Shown here piece after piece: positions 55,525 to 64,000 of a stretch of 64,000 nt of DNA. Source of the DNA: Pseudomonadota bacterium (GTDB lineage: Bacteria > Desulfobacterota > Desulfobulbia > Desulfobulbales > Desulfocapsaceae); the NCBI GenBank assembly GCA_018820855.1, contig JAHJNL010000077.1:50766-114765 (forward strand). Direction: 5' to 3'. The number at the start of each line of letters is the position of its first letter. Within the stretch, counting starts at the first letter, position 1. Made by a program: the position numbers and the translations under genes. The notes beneath the pieces are model-generated. The model did not search any database, had not been told where the DNA came from, and saw only the letters and a list, made by a program, of their open reading frames with translations.

Positions 55525-56436
55525 TTATTCCGCAGCAGCAGGCAGGCCCTCACGGCTATTAAAAAGAATATTGCCCAGTCTCGCCTTTTCGTTGGTATCT
55601 ATAGTTGTCTGGTATTGCTGATGTTCCATACTTCGGATCTCGGCATCTTTATTGTAAAATTTGGAACGCTTGGCGATGAGTGCTTTCCAGTCCTCAAAAT
55701 GTTTATAGAAAAGCTTTTCTACGGTACCGTCTTTTACAAGAGTGTGAAGTTTTTTGTTGATGGCAGGAAGATGTGCGGCCAGGGGAGAGGTCTTGGCCAC
55801 AGCCATATGGAATGCCTGGGTGGTTACCGGCGGGTCAAGGATGGTGATGGCATCTTCTCCCTGCAGGAGTCTGACATAAATAAGTGCTGTGTAGAGGTCA
55901 ACAATGAGATAGTCGGCTTCTCCCAGGTTTAGGAGCTGGACAGCCCGATCAAAGGCAACAAACTGGACATCGAGTTTTTCTTTAATAAACTTATCAAACT
56001 CCTGGCCGTAGCTCTCTCCTATGTTACTCACCCCTTTTTTGCCGATCAGAGATTCCCATCGCCCAAAGGGGAATTCTTTTCCCTGCGCGACTACAATCAT
56101 AGTAGGTTGCGGGAGATAGGGGAGTGAAAAATCCATATATCCCTCCCGGGTTTCATTCTTATAGGCAGCAACCATCATATCAACTTTGCCGTTTTTGCAC
56201 TTGTCCTGTACCTGTTGCCAGTCACCTTCCACTCTGATGTCAAAATCCAGGTCCAGATCGTTTAAAATAGAGGTGGCAAGATCGGGTCCGACTCCGGTGA
56301 GCTTGTTATACTGTTCCCATGTAATCGGCGGAGCCTTGGGGTTCCCTGAGACGATAAACATTTCTGCAGCAGCGTTGTTAAGCGTCAACAGACAAGAGAT
56401 AAGCAGACAAGAGATAAGCAGGGGAAAAGTTTTCAT
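55525..56436 (-). CDS. Extracellular solute-binding protein family 3
   Basis: 303 residues with a signal peptide ending NAAAE. The family 3 pattern is present: VGPDLATSILNDLDLDF, VDMMVAAYKNETREGYMDFS and EADYLIVDLYTAL. It may bind an amino acid or related compound. No permease or ATPase is adjacent, so the partner is elsewhere or it is a sensor. Confidence 0.82.
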   Translation of the reverse strand: MKTFPLLISCLLISCLLTLNNAAAEMFIVSGNPKAPPITWEQYNKLTGVGPDLATSILNDLDLDFDIRVEGDWQQVQDKCKNGKVDMMVAAYKNETREGYMDFSLPYLPQPTMIVVAQGKEFPFGRWESLIGKKGVSNIGESYGQEFDKFIKEKLDVQFVAFDRAVQLLNLGEADYLIVDLYTALIYVRLLQGEDAITILDPPVTTQAFHMAVAKTSPLAAHLPAINKKLHTLVKDGTVEKLFYKHFEDWKALIAKRSKFYNKDAEIRSMEHQQYQTTIDTNEKARLGNILFNSREGLPAAAE

Positions 56437-56554
56437 AACACCTCGAGTTAGAGTCTATGGGCTTGTTATTGAACAGAATTATCCCATATTGAAAAATGTT
56501 TCTATATGGATGGCTTATTCATGGCCCTGTGGTGGAGAGTAACGGCAGATATTT

Positions 56555-58417
56555 TCACAGAGAAAGATCATTGAGCAGACAGTGCGCATATAATCCCTTT
56601 GGATCGTTGAAGAACAGGATTTGCCGGATCGGGGTCAGCAGTCGGCTAAAGGCTGTCAGCAGCGATTGCGGAACTCCCGCAGAGCTCAACCAGCCACTGA
56701 TTGTGCCGGAAAAGAGCTGAAGAATTTCATCTTTGACGGTGAGGGGCTTGCGGATATAGCTTGCCGAATAATCTTCAAGTCCTGCCAGCGCAGCAGCAGA
56801 GTCAATGGCGTCTTCCATGGTCCCAAGTTCATCGACAAGCCCCAGCCTTTGGGCGGTAGCTCCATCAAAAACCCGACCTTCAGCAGCTAGTGCCACCTCT
56901 TCTCGACTCATGGATCTTCCCTTGGCCACGATTCCGAGAAACTGGTCATAGCCATGATGGAGGCTGATTTGAATGGACTCTTTCAGGGGAGGCGAAAGGG
57001 GCTGGGTCAAATCCAGGGCCGCAGCCAGGCTGGTGGTACCCACTCCATCGTTGTAAATGCCTAACTCCGAGAGGCTTTTCTCAAAGGTGGGGATAGCTGC
57101 AAAGATGCCGATGGAGCCTGTCAGTGTCACCGGAGAGGCCCAGATTTTATCGGCATCAGCAGCAATCCAGTATCCTCCGGAAGCAGCCATGGAGCCCATG
57201 GAAACCACAAGCGGTTTCCCACTCTTTTTGTATTCCAGGATTTCCTGTCGTATCACCTCGGAAGCAAAAACAGATCCTCCACCTGAGTTGATCCGCAGGA
57301 CCAGTGCATTGATGTTACTGTCTTCCCGAGCTTCGCGAATCATTTCACCGAGACTGTCCCCGCCGATGACACCGATGGGCTGCTCTCCGTTTAAGATGGT
57401 TCCCTGAGCAATGATAATGCCGATGGAGCCTTCTGCGGCCGGTGGGTCGATAAATGAGTGGGGAATGGTTTTCAGGTAGTCATTCAGCGCGATCTGTTTG
57501 AAGTTTCCGGTCGAATCTTTACCTGTCAGTTCAATAAGGTAGCTGCGCAGCTCTTCCCGTGTCTTCAGGCCATCCACAAGTTTTGTCTCAAGGGCCAGTT
57601 GGGCAGTGTCTCCGTTAACCGAAGCCAGTTCAGAGGCGATATTTTCGGTATAGGTCCTGAGGCTTTCCTTGCTCAGTTTCCGTTCCCGGGTAATGTCTGT
57701 GACGACGGTGTCCCAGAGTGCAGTTAACCATGTCAGGTTCTGGGACCTGGCTTCATCAGACATGGAATTGCGCATTATCGGTTCCATGGCCGATTTGAAT
57801 GTTCCCACACGAAAGATGTGATAGTTGATCTTCAGTCTGTTGAGTGCATCCTTGAAATAGAGTCTGTAGGCTCCCAGTCCGTGCAGATCAACAGCTCCCA
57901 TGGGATTGAGATAGATTTCATCAGCAAAGCTGGCCAGGTAATAGGCTTTTTGCTGGTAGAAATCTTCTGCGGCAATAATTTTTTTGCCACTGCCCTTAAA
58001 CTCAGTGAGGGCCTTCCCTATAATCTGCAGCTGATTCAAGCCAACTGTGCCAAGTTCACTGAGATCAAGAAGAATGAAGGTAACTTTATCGTCAATGGTT
58101 GCTTCGGCAATGGAATCGAGGATGTCTTGAAACAGGGTTTCTGTGGGCCCGGTATTGAGGCCGAGTTTGTCGTTGAGTACTGATGAAACAGGGTCAATTG
58201 CTTGTTTTTCTTCAACAATGTCTCCAGACAAACTGAGGACCAGAGCCCCGTTGGTTGAAATTTTCACTTCTTTTTGGGGAGAATATGAAGAAAGTGAAGT
58301 GAAAATAAAGAAAAGCAGTACCAGGAAGGCGAGATTCAGGGTTAATATTCTGAACCCTGTGAGAAATTTTCCTACCCAGCGAAAAATATTGAAAATTGAA
58401 TGAATAAGGTCTTTCAT
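56555..58417 (-). CDS. sppA: Signal peptide peptidase SppA (long form)
   Basis: ATG at 58417 is chosen because MKDLIHSIFN leads straight into the membrane anchor as in E. coli SppA; the frame opens at 58489. The 620-residue product has an N-terminal helix and two SppA halves. The catalytic Ser region is GSMAASGGYWIAADADKIWA and the Lys half has YYLASFADEIYLNPMG. It digests leftover signal peptides in the membrane. Confidence 0.9.
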   Translation of the reverse strand: MKDLIHSIFNIFRWVGKFLTGFRILTLNLAFLVLLFFIFTSLSSYSPQKEVKISTNGALVLSLSGDIVEEKQAIDPVSSVLNDKLGLNTGPTETLFQDILDSIAEATIDDKVTFILLDLSELGTVGLNQLQIIGKALTEFKGSGKKIIAAEDFYQQKAYYLASFADEIYLNPMGAVDLHGLGAYRLYFKDALNRLKINYHIFRVGTFKSAMEPIMRNSMSDEARSQNLTWLTALWDTVVTDITRERKLSKESLRTYTENIASELASVNGDTAQLALETKLVDGLKTREELRSYLIELTGKDSTGNFKQIALNDYLKTIPHSFIDPPAAEGSIGIIIAQGTILNGEQPIGVIGGDSLGEMIREAREDSNINALVLRINSGGGSVFASEVIRQEILEYKKSGKPLVVSMGSMAASGGYWIAADADKIWASPVTLTGSIGIFAAIPTFEKSLSELGIYNDGVGTTSLAAALDLTQPLSPPLKESIQISLHHGYDQFLGIVAKGRSMSREEVALAAEGRVFDGATAQRLGLVDELGTMEDAIDSAAALAGLEDYSASYIRKPLTVKDEILQLFSGTISGWLSSAGVPQSLLTAFSRLLTPIRQILFFNDPKGLYAHCLLNDLSL

Positions 58418-58639
58418 ATGGCTTAATAGTGTTGAGAAAGGGAGTGCTGCTGTACAGTTAGGTTTGATGGTTTTTTTTAAAACTATCACGTTAAGATGTT
58501 GAGTTTTCGAAGTCTTCGCTCAACTGCAACGCCATCACATTTACTTTTTAGATAAATGAATTAGAATAAATAAAATCATAGCAAGCTCATATACAGAAGT
58601 AAACAGTCTTTTCGGTTTGTAAAGTCTTGGGAGGAATTA

Positions 58640-59767
58640 TCATCTGTGGCTCTCCCCATTAAGCTGTGCAGGCAGGCTGCTGCTTTTTTCTTCAAAAGGG
58701 AGAGGCAGCTGGACAGGTTTTTTCTTGGAGCTTGTTGTCAGGTTGGAAATGGTGATTCCCAGAAGACGTATTCGTGTTTTGCCCGCTTCTGTGGCGTTGA
58801 GAAGGTGAGGCGTGTGTTGCAGTATCTCTTGTGCACCGTAAAGAGGAGAGGAAAGGCTGAGTGAACGGGTTACGGTGGTGAAATCATGATAGCGTACTTT
58901 AAGGGTTACGGTATATCCTCCCATACCCTTGGCGAGCAGTACGCGTTCCACCTTATGGGCGAGAGCGCGGATGATTTCCCGTACCAGGTCAAAGTCGAGG
59001 ATATCGGTCTGTAGGGTAGTTTCCGTGCCAATGGATTTTCGTGTACGGCTGGGCTGTACCGGGCGATTGTCTATACCTCTTGCAATATCATGGAAATAGG
59101 CTCCGGCCTTTCCGAATAAAAGAAGCAGCTCTTGTTTGTGAAAACGCAACAGGTCCTGTCCTGTCCGGACACCAAGGGTATGCATCTTTTGCTCGGTGAC
59201 TTTTCCTACACCGTAAAATTTTCCAATTGCAAGAGAATCGATAAATGTTTTTGCCTGTTTGTCCGAAATGATAGTCAGGCCATCGGGTTTGTTCATATCT
59301 GACGCTGTTTTTGCCAGAAACTTGTTATAGGAAACGCCGGCAGAACCGGTGAGCCCGGTTTCCTGAAAGATTTGACTGCGGATGGCTTCTGCTGTCTGCG
59401 CGGCGGAGGCAAAGGAATGATGGTCTGCGCTGATATCAAGAAAGGCCTCGTCCAGGGAGAGTGGTTCTACCAGTGACGTGTAGCGTCTGAAAATCTCCAT
59501 GATATGAATAGACACTTCACGATATCGCTCTATCCGCGGATGAACAAAGACTGCCCGGGGGCAGAGTCTGAAAGCTCTGGCACCGGCCATTGCCGAGTGT
59601 ACACCGTATTTTCTCGCTTCGTAGGAGCAGGCCGCCACCACGCCCCGGCTTTTGGGGTTGCCCCCGACAATAAGGGGTCTGCCGGCCAGCTTTGGGTTGT
59701 CCAGTTGTTCCACCGAGGCAAAAAAGGCATCCATGTCGATGTGCAGTATGTATCTATGGTCCCTCAT
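58640..59767 (-). CDS. dinB: DNA polymerase IV
   Basis: 375 residues. Landmarks: HIDMDAFFASVEQ, SYEARKYGVHS, SLDEAFLDIS and GVSYNKFLAKTASD. It is the error-prone lesion-bypass polymerase, of normal length; the C-terminal beta-clamp-binding segment is QLPLPF. No LexA box was found. Confidence 0.95.
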   Translation of the reverse strand: MRDHRYILHIDMDAFFASVEQLDNPKLAGRPLIVGGNPKSRGVVAACSYEARKYGVHSAMAGARAFRLCPRAVFVHPRIERYREVSIHIMEIFRRYTSLVEPLSLDEAFLDISADHHSFASAAQTAEAIRSQIFQETGLTGSAGVSYNKFLAKTASDMNKPDGLTIISDKQAKTFIDSLAIGKFYGVGKVTEQKMHTLGVRTGQDLLRFHKQELLLLFGKAGAYFHDIARGIDNRPVQPSRTRKSIGTETTLQTDILDFDLVREIIRALAHKVERVLLAKGMGGYTVTLKVRYHDFTTVTRSLSLSSPLYGAQEILQHTPHLLNATEAGKTRIRLLGITISNLTTSSKKKPVQLPLPFEEKSSSLPAQLNGESHR

Positions 59768-59917
59768 ATCTCTCTGTTCTTACGCTGATCAAAGAGAAAA
59801 TGCAATCGGCAGTTTCAGGGAAAGATAAAAGAAATGAGTTTTGCTGTAACCAATGCAACGCTGCAGGGTATATAGAATAACCCAGGTGAGCTTTGGCCTG
59901 ATTATTAGGAGAAGTTG

Positions 59918-60577
59918 ATGCGTCAGATTTTAGCAGAAAGTGAACTGTTTGGCGGCTTGCCGCCGCAATATCTTGATGAAATAGAGAAAATAACAGTAGT
60001 CAAAGAATATGGACGGGGAGAGAGCATCTTTTTTGAAGGCGATCCCGGAATCGGATTTTATATGGTGGCCAAGGGGCGGGTGAAGATCTTCAAGACCTCT
60101 CTTTCCGGAAAAGAGCAGATACTGCATATTTTCGGTTCTGGTGAACCCTTTGGCGAGGTTCCTGTTTTTCATGGCAATCCTTTCCCGGCAAATGCCTTGG
60201 CTCTGGAAAAGACAAGCCTGCTCTTTTTTCCACGGAAGGATTTCGTTAATCTTGTCCATGCCATGCCGTCTCTTGCCTTGAATATGCTGGCCGTTCTTTC
60301 CATGCGTCTGCGTCGTTTTACCGCTCAGATCGAAAATCTTTCCCTGAAAGAGGTTCCGGCAAGGCTTGCTGATTATCTTCTTTATCTTTCCGAGGAGCAG
60401 GGAAATGAAAAGTATGTGGAACTGGAGATATCCAAGGGGCAGTTGGCCAGTCTGCTGGGCACGATACCCGAGACTCTGTCCCGGATATTTTCTAAAATGA
60501 GTGATGAGGGTCTGATTCGGGTGGAAGGGAAAAAGATCAGTCTGCTAGACCGAGAAGGATTGCAGGCGAAGGAGTAG
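59918..60577 (+). CDS. Crp/Fnr family transcription regulator
   Basis: ATG 59918 is chosen with AGGAGAAG upstream; TTG 59915 is one codon earlier. The 219-residue product has a cyclic-nucleotide-binding-like domain (EYGRGESIFFEGDPG, then GEPFGEVPVFHG) and a C-terminal helix-turn-helix (LASLLGTIPETLSRIFSKM). It has no Cys set of Fnr, so it is not an oxygen sensor of that type; it may sense another signal. The MORN lipoprotein gene follows after 60 bases. Confidence 0.88.
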   Translation: MRQILAESELFGGLPPQYLDEIEKITVVKEYGRGESIFFEGDPGIGFYMVAKGRVKIFKTSLSGKEQILHIFGSGEPFGEVPVFHGNPFPANALALEKTSLLFFPRKDFVNLVHAMPSLALNMLAVLSMRLRRFTAQIENLSLKEVPARLADYLLYLSEEQGNEKYVELEISKGQLASLLGTIPETLSRIFSKMSDEGLIRVEGKKISLLDREGLQAKE

Positions 60578-60637
60578 GGTAAGACCTTGATGTCAATCTG
60601 TAATATTACATGTAAATATTTTTTTAAAGGATTATTT

Positions 60638-61585
60638 ATGGGGCCTGTTCGTCAGTTTCTGTTGTTGATTGTTGTTTGTTCCTCTCTGTTTCTCAGTGGC
60701 TGTGCATCGAACTGTGTGAAAGGGGATTGTTCTAACGGTGAGGGGACATTTGCTCCTGACAGTGGTGAACGTTATGAGGGCGACTGGAAAGACGGGAAAA
60801 TGCATGGTTATGGAAAGTTTACCAAGGCCAATGGCGATATGTATGAGGGGCAGTGGGTATCCGGCAAGAAACATGGGCATGGTATTGCCATTACTGCCAT
60901 GGGCGATCGCTATGAAGGAAACTGGCGCAAGGATGAGGTGCATGGTAAAGGCTTCGTGACTTATGCCAATGGTGATCGATTTGATGGGCTTTGGCAGGAT
61001 GGTAAAAAACAGGGACGGGGCCGATTTGTTTACGTCAGTGGCGCCACCTATGAAAGTGAGTGGGTTGCAGATGTTGAAGTTGGCAAGGGTGTCTTTACAA
61101 CGGTTACGGGTGAACGCTATGTTGATGCTTGTCTGAGTGGTGATTGCCGTAATGGTTATGGCGTGTACACCAGGTCCAATGGCGACCATTATAAAGGAGA
61201 GTGGCTGAATGGGCGGAAACATGGCCACGGTACCCTGACCTATGGCAATGGTGATCGATATATCGGGGAGTGGAAAAACGACCGTCAGAGTGGTTACGGA
61301 AAATTGCAGCAGACCAGCGGAACCAGCTATGTCGGGAATTGGGAAAATGGCCAGTGGCATGGCCACGGCACCTATCAATCAATTGACGGTAACCGTTTTG
61401 TCGGTGAATGGAAAAAGGGGAAAATGAACGGTAATGGTACCCTGCGCCAAGCTAATGGCAATCAGTATGTGGGGAACTGGAAAAATGGTCAGAAGCATGG
61501 GCGCGGAACACTTATCTATGCCAGTGGCTTCAGATATGTCGGAGAATGGAGAGACAACAAGATGGTCAGGGTATATCCTAATTGA
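60638..61585 (+). CDS. MORN-repeat lipoprotein
   Basis: ATG 60638 is chosen with AAAGGA upstream; the frame opens at 60587. The 315-residue product has a lipoprotein signal (FLSGC) and about eleven MORN repeats of the Y-x-G-x-W form. Two repeats are replaced by C-x-x-GDC-x-NG-x-G units (near residues 28 and 170). MORN repeats form a flat beta structure used as a scaffold. It would face the periplasm or outer membrane. Confidence 0.88.
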   Translation: MGPVRQFLLLIVVCSSLFLSGCASNCVKGDCSNGEGTFAPDSGERYEGDWKDGKMHGYGKFTKANGDMYEGQWVSGKKHGHGIAITAMGDRYEGNWRKDEVHGKGFVTYANGDRFDGLWQDGKKQGRGRFVYVSGATYESEWVADVEVGKGVFTTVTGERYVDACLSGDCRNGYGVYTRSNGDHYKGEWLNGRKHGHGTLTYGNGDRYIGEWKNDRQSGYGKLQQTSGTSYVGNWENGQWHGHGTYQSIDGNRFVGEWKKGKMNGNGTLRQANGNQYVGNWKNGQKHGRGTLIYASGFRYVGEWRDNKMVRVYPN

Positions 61586-61698
61586 GAGGTATTGATACTG
61601 CAGTTCAGAGCCAACTGGTACAGAGCAGCAGATGATTTTGGCATCTCGCTGTTGAGGAAAGCATTGCTCGAGCAACGTAATGAGTGGAATTCTCAAGT

Positions 61699-61740
61699 AA
61701 AACAGGTGGATCTCTTTTGGAGAGAGCACCTGTTTTGTTG
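61699..61740 (+). terminator. Terminator after the MORN gene
   Basis: AAAACAGGTG (61699-61708) pairs with CACCTGTTTT (61727-61736), with more pairing inside (TCTCT/AGAGA), and U-rich bases follow. It lies 114 bases after the MORN stop, in a 317-base gap that has no other gene I can support. Confidence 0.7.
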
Positions 61741-61902
61741 TTTTGAAGCCAGACAATCAGCCTCGATCTCACAAAAAAACCAAGGGAATGGTTCCCCGGT
61801 TGTCTTCAGTATAATTACGAGGAAAATTTACGCAGTCAAAAGCCTTCTGGTCCATCAAGGCAACGAAAACAATGGTGTCGTGTCCCTGAAATCGCTGGCG
61901 GA

Positions 61903-62289
61903 CTATCTGGCCTTGGGCGAGATTCTGTCAACCACCTTGGAGTAGTAGGGAGAGTCTGAGTCGAAGTGGAGCTTCTTGCCCATTTTGGTGTCGAGCTTGA
62001 AACGGAGAAAATCCAGTTTCTTCATCTGCTCGATCTTGATCTTCTCATCTGTACAGCCATCCAGCAGGTCCTCCAGGCGGGAGATTTCCTTCTGCAGGGC
62101 AACTTCTTCAGGGACGTAGCCTGCATTACGCAGGATCTTGTAGGCTATCCGCAGGTGGGGCGGTACATTGGCCATATCGTCATCCAGGGGAAGGGGCTTA
62201 TTCTTCCAGTGGCTCAGGTCAGGACCTCTTCCCGACTTCATGGCCTCTTCAATCCTTCGTTCCGCAATTTGCTGAATGGCTGTAAACAT
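61903..62289 (-). CDS. DUF1992 (DnaJC28-like) protein
   Basis: 128 residues. It begins AIQQIAERRIEEAMKSG, then GKGR-like DLSHWKNKPLPLDDD, RIAYKILRNAGYVPEEV and a helical tail, the DUF1992 pattern. The domain occurs in DnaJ homologue C28 and small bacterial proteins, with unknown function. It is transcribed away from the SYLF gene. Confidence 0.85.
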   Translation of the reverse strand: MFTAIQQIAERRIEEAMKSGRGPDLSHWKNKPLPLDDDMANVPPHLRIAYKILRNAGYVPEEVALQKEISRLEDLLDGCTDEKIKIEQMKKLDFLRFKLDTKMGKKLHFDSDSPYYSKVVDRISPKAR

Positions 62290-63053
62290 TGGCTCGTGTA
62301 GTGTCTGTCAAGGCAGCAAAAATAGAGGGACAGATCCTGAATTGTCCTGTTCTCATAATTCAAGGCCTGATCCCAAATTTCATATCTTGATTGCAACGAT
62401 AGCCCTCTGACTCTCCCTCGTCAACGAGAAAGAATCTCGTGTCCGCAGGATTCTTGGCCTATTTATGTGAAAACTTTGTGATATTTTTTTGAAAAAAAGC
62501 TATCTGCGAAAATCGGACTGAAAATCTGGAGAAAATAATTCCGTCTCCATTTTTCAACCTACCGCAAGAAATTGATGATAACCGGCCAGTGGAATGAAGA
62601 AAAGAGCATGATCTGAATTTGATGATACGGCAGAGTGGGAGATGGTGATTCCTGACTCTTTAAAAGAGCGATAAATAGAAAGACAACCAGACAATGGAGT
62701 GGAATGCGATGCTCCAGGGGGGCAGTTTGGTACTTGCGTTTTATCTTACTGTATTATAAGCTATTTTCAGGAAATTGAGGCCTCGGGGAGGCCTGCAGAA
62801 AGAGGGGGGCGCCACTGCGTCGCCACTTTCTGCGGCGTTACTCGAAAGCGGTTGCTGTTTTTGTACATTTTTGAGAGTGAGAGACGATATCATGGGAGGA
62901 GGATTTCCTCACTGACTGTCTGTTGGTTTAAAAGGTGTTTGTCGTGTTCCTGACAATCTGTACGGGTCGTTTGTTCGCTCCTGCAGAAACGATGTTCATC
63001 CCTCGATTTCGCGGAGGAGTATCCAGAGAAACATAACCCCAGGTGAGCATACC
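62290..63053. other. Long intergenic region
   Basis: About 760 bases between the leftward DUF1992 gene and the SYLF gene. The only frame (62699-62953) has no ribosome site and a low-quality, Cys/Arg-rich product, so I leave it out. A GGGGGGCGCC/CGCC-type short GC-rich patch lies at 62800-62830. Nothing else stands out. Confidence 0.5.
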
Positions 63054-63647
63054 ATGAATCAAAACAGATATTTTTTATCCGGATTCGTTATCACTCTTTT
63101 GTGCTTGTTCAGTTTCCTGATGATCGCGTTACCCTCATGGGCGGCAGGCAATGAACAGATCCAACAGCAAAAGGCAGATATTCGTACAACAGCGGATAAA
63201 ACCCTTGCCCGGCTTTACGGCATCCAGCCCTCAGCCCAGAAAGCGATCAAAGAAGCAGCCGGCTATGCGGTTTTCAGCAATTTCGGGATGAAAATTTTCT
63301 TTGCCGGCGGCGGTGCGGGCAAAGGCCTGGCTGTCAACAACAAAACCGGGCAGATCACCTATATGAAGATGATTGAATTGCAGGCCGGACTGGGGATGGG
63401 CATAAAAAAATTCCGATTGATCTGGGTCTTTGAAAACCAGAGTGATCTGGCTAGTTTCATAAGCTCAGGCTGGGAGCTTGGCGGACAGGCAACAGTCGCC
63501 GCACAGGCCAGCGGTGAGGGCGGCGCCCTGGCAGGGGCCATGTCAATCAAGCCCGGTGTCTGGCTCTATCAATTGACGGATGACGGTCTGGCCCTGGAAC
63601 TGACCGCCAAGGGAACCAAGTACTACAAGGATGATGCACTTAACTAG
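63054..63647 (+). CDS. SYLF-domain (YSC84-like) exported protein
   Basis: 197 residues with a signal peptide ending PSWAAG. The SYLF/YSC84 fold is seen in GYAVFSNFGMKIFFAGGGAGKGLAV, MKMIELQAGLGMGIKKFRL and GGQATVAAQASGE. Such proteins bind lipids or membranes. The gene stands alone. Confidence 0.85.
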   Translation: MNQNRYFLSGFVITLLCLFSFLMIALPSWAAGNEQIQQQKADIRTTADKTLARLYGIQPSAQKAIKEAAGYAVFSNFGMKIFFAGGGAGKGLAVNNKTGQITYMKMIELQAGLGMGIKKFRLIWVFENQSDLASFISSGWELGGQATVAAQASGEGGALAGAMSIKPGVWLYQLTDDGLALELTAKGTKYYKDDALN

Positions 63648-63878
63648 TTGAGTGCATAAAAAATTAGCGTTCATATAGAGATCAGATCGATTTTTTAACA
63701 TTTGACCAGCTAGAACAAATAGGGTGCCAATAAGCAAAATGAAGTTAGAACGAGTAAACGGGGTCAGAGTAGAATGTCGCTAGGTTAAGGTGTTCTAAAT
63801 GGTTAATCATGCTGAAAACATGTATAAAATCTTACCTGCATGACAATATGGAATGCTTAAACTAGTGTCACGTCAACC

Positions 63879-63906
63879 TTGAAATGTCGTAAATAAATGT
63901 TATAAT
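63879..63906 (+). promoter_or_regulatory. Candidate promoter of the insertion sequence
   Basis: TTGAAA (63879-63884) and TATAAT (63901-63906) are 16 bases apart and lie 30 bases before the transposase start, with AGGAGG between. Confidence 0.5.
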
Positions 63907-63936
63907 TTGTTCATACTCAACCCAGGAGGTTCGATT

Positions 63937-64000
63937 ATGAACAAATACATTGTGACACTCACCAAAGAAGAGCGCGAACTTCTGGGTGACCTTGCATCAA
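63937..64000 (+). CDS. Transposase N-terminus (partial)
   Basis: Only 21 codons are inside the window: MNKYIVTLTKEERELLGDL and a little more, behind an AGGAGG ribosome site. This is the usual start of IS630-family transposases with an N-terminal helix-turn-helix. Whether the gene is intact cannot be told from here. Confidence 0.6.
   Translation, partial: MNKYIVTLTKEERELLGDLAS

Larger units (their letters stand above)
63865..64000 (+). mobile_element. Left part of an IS630-like insertion sequence, cut by the window
   Basis: The start of a transposase-type gene lies at 63937. A TA dinucleotide at 63863-63864 could mark the left end, as IS630-family elements insert at TA, and the sequence after it (GTGTCACGTC) is terminal-repeat-like. 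The right half and its repeats lie outside the window, so the extent is unknown. Confidence 0.5.

Noticed and set aside
62699..62953. 84-residue ORF in the long gap
   Set aside because: No ribosome site, no signal or motif, and a composition unlike the neighbouring genes.

Overview
The window looks like chromosomal DNA of a Gram-negative, anaerobic, cytochrome-rich bacterium, most likely a member of the Desulfobacterota close to the Desulfobulbales. The evidence is the number of multihaem c-type cytochromes, a NapM-type nitrate reductase cluster of the kind known from Desulfovibrio, a class III cytochrome c3, System II cytochrome c maturation (CcsA/ResB), and a background of outer-membrane, Tat and B12-uptake genes. 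The assignment rests on gene content only; there is no rRNA in the window.

Region 1 (about 0.1-10.4 kb) is a respiratory island. A membrane tetrahaem cytochrome, a Tat-exported NrfC-like ferredoxin, an NrfD-like quinol-site membrane protein and a secreted octahaem cytochrome of the hydroxylamine oxidoreductase (HAO) family are packed head to tail. Two uncharacterised exported proteins follow, then napM-napA-napD-napG-napH. Read together, the genes could take nitrate to nitrite (NapA) and nitrite onward, perhaps to ammonium (HAO-like enzyme), with electrons from menaquinol through NrfCD-like and NapGH-like modules. No nrfA, napB or napC is visible. TatB, TatC and a second NapH-like iron-sulfur membrane protein lie at 17.8-20.2 kb, and cytochrome c maturation genes at 30-32.5 kb.

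Region 2 (10.5-17.4 kb) holds an Omp85-type outer-membrane barrel, an SPFH/zinc-ribbon pair, a deaminase, a radical SAM protein and an SH3-domain membrane protein. Region 3 (20.3-29.5 kb) is mostly housekeeping: purA, rpoZ, dnaJ, moaC, dksA, galT, a receiver-only response regulator, a FolE2-like protein that has lost its metal ligands, glyS without glyQ, and yceH. Region 4 (29.5-40.2 kb) has cytochrome c3, ccsA, resB, a MITE-like element, rpmB, a short-chain dehydrogenase with an altered active site, a methyltransferase, an M16 protease, a tandem UspA and a PilZ protein.

Region 5 (40.4-46 kb) is dominated by a 1411-residue membrane protein that appears to be an internal tandem duplication. 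It lies between a PilZ protein and an HD-GYP response regulator, which suggests a c-di-GMP-linked locus. Region 6 (46-50 kb) is a B12 operon (btuC-btuD-btuF-cobI) behind a cobalamin riboswitch with a strong intrinsic terminator. Region 7 (50-64 kb) has hslO, a lemA/TPM/TPM set, DUF3047, a nucleoside-gate transporter-like protein, a solute-binding protein, sppA, dinB, a Crp/Fnr regulator with a MORN-repeat lipoprotein, DUF1992, a SYLF protein, and the start of an IS630-like element cut by the window edge. No tRNA, rRNA or CRISPR array was recognised.
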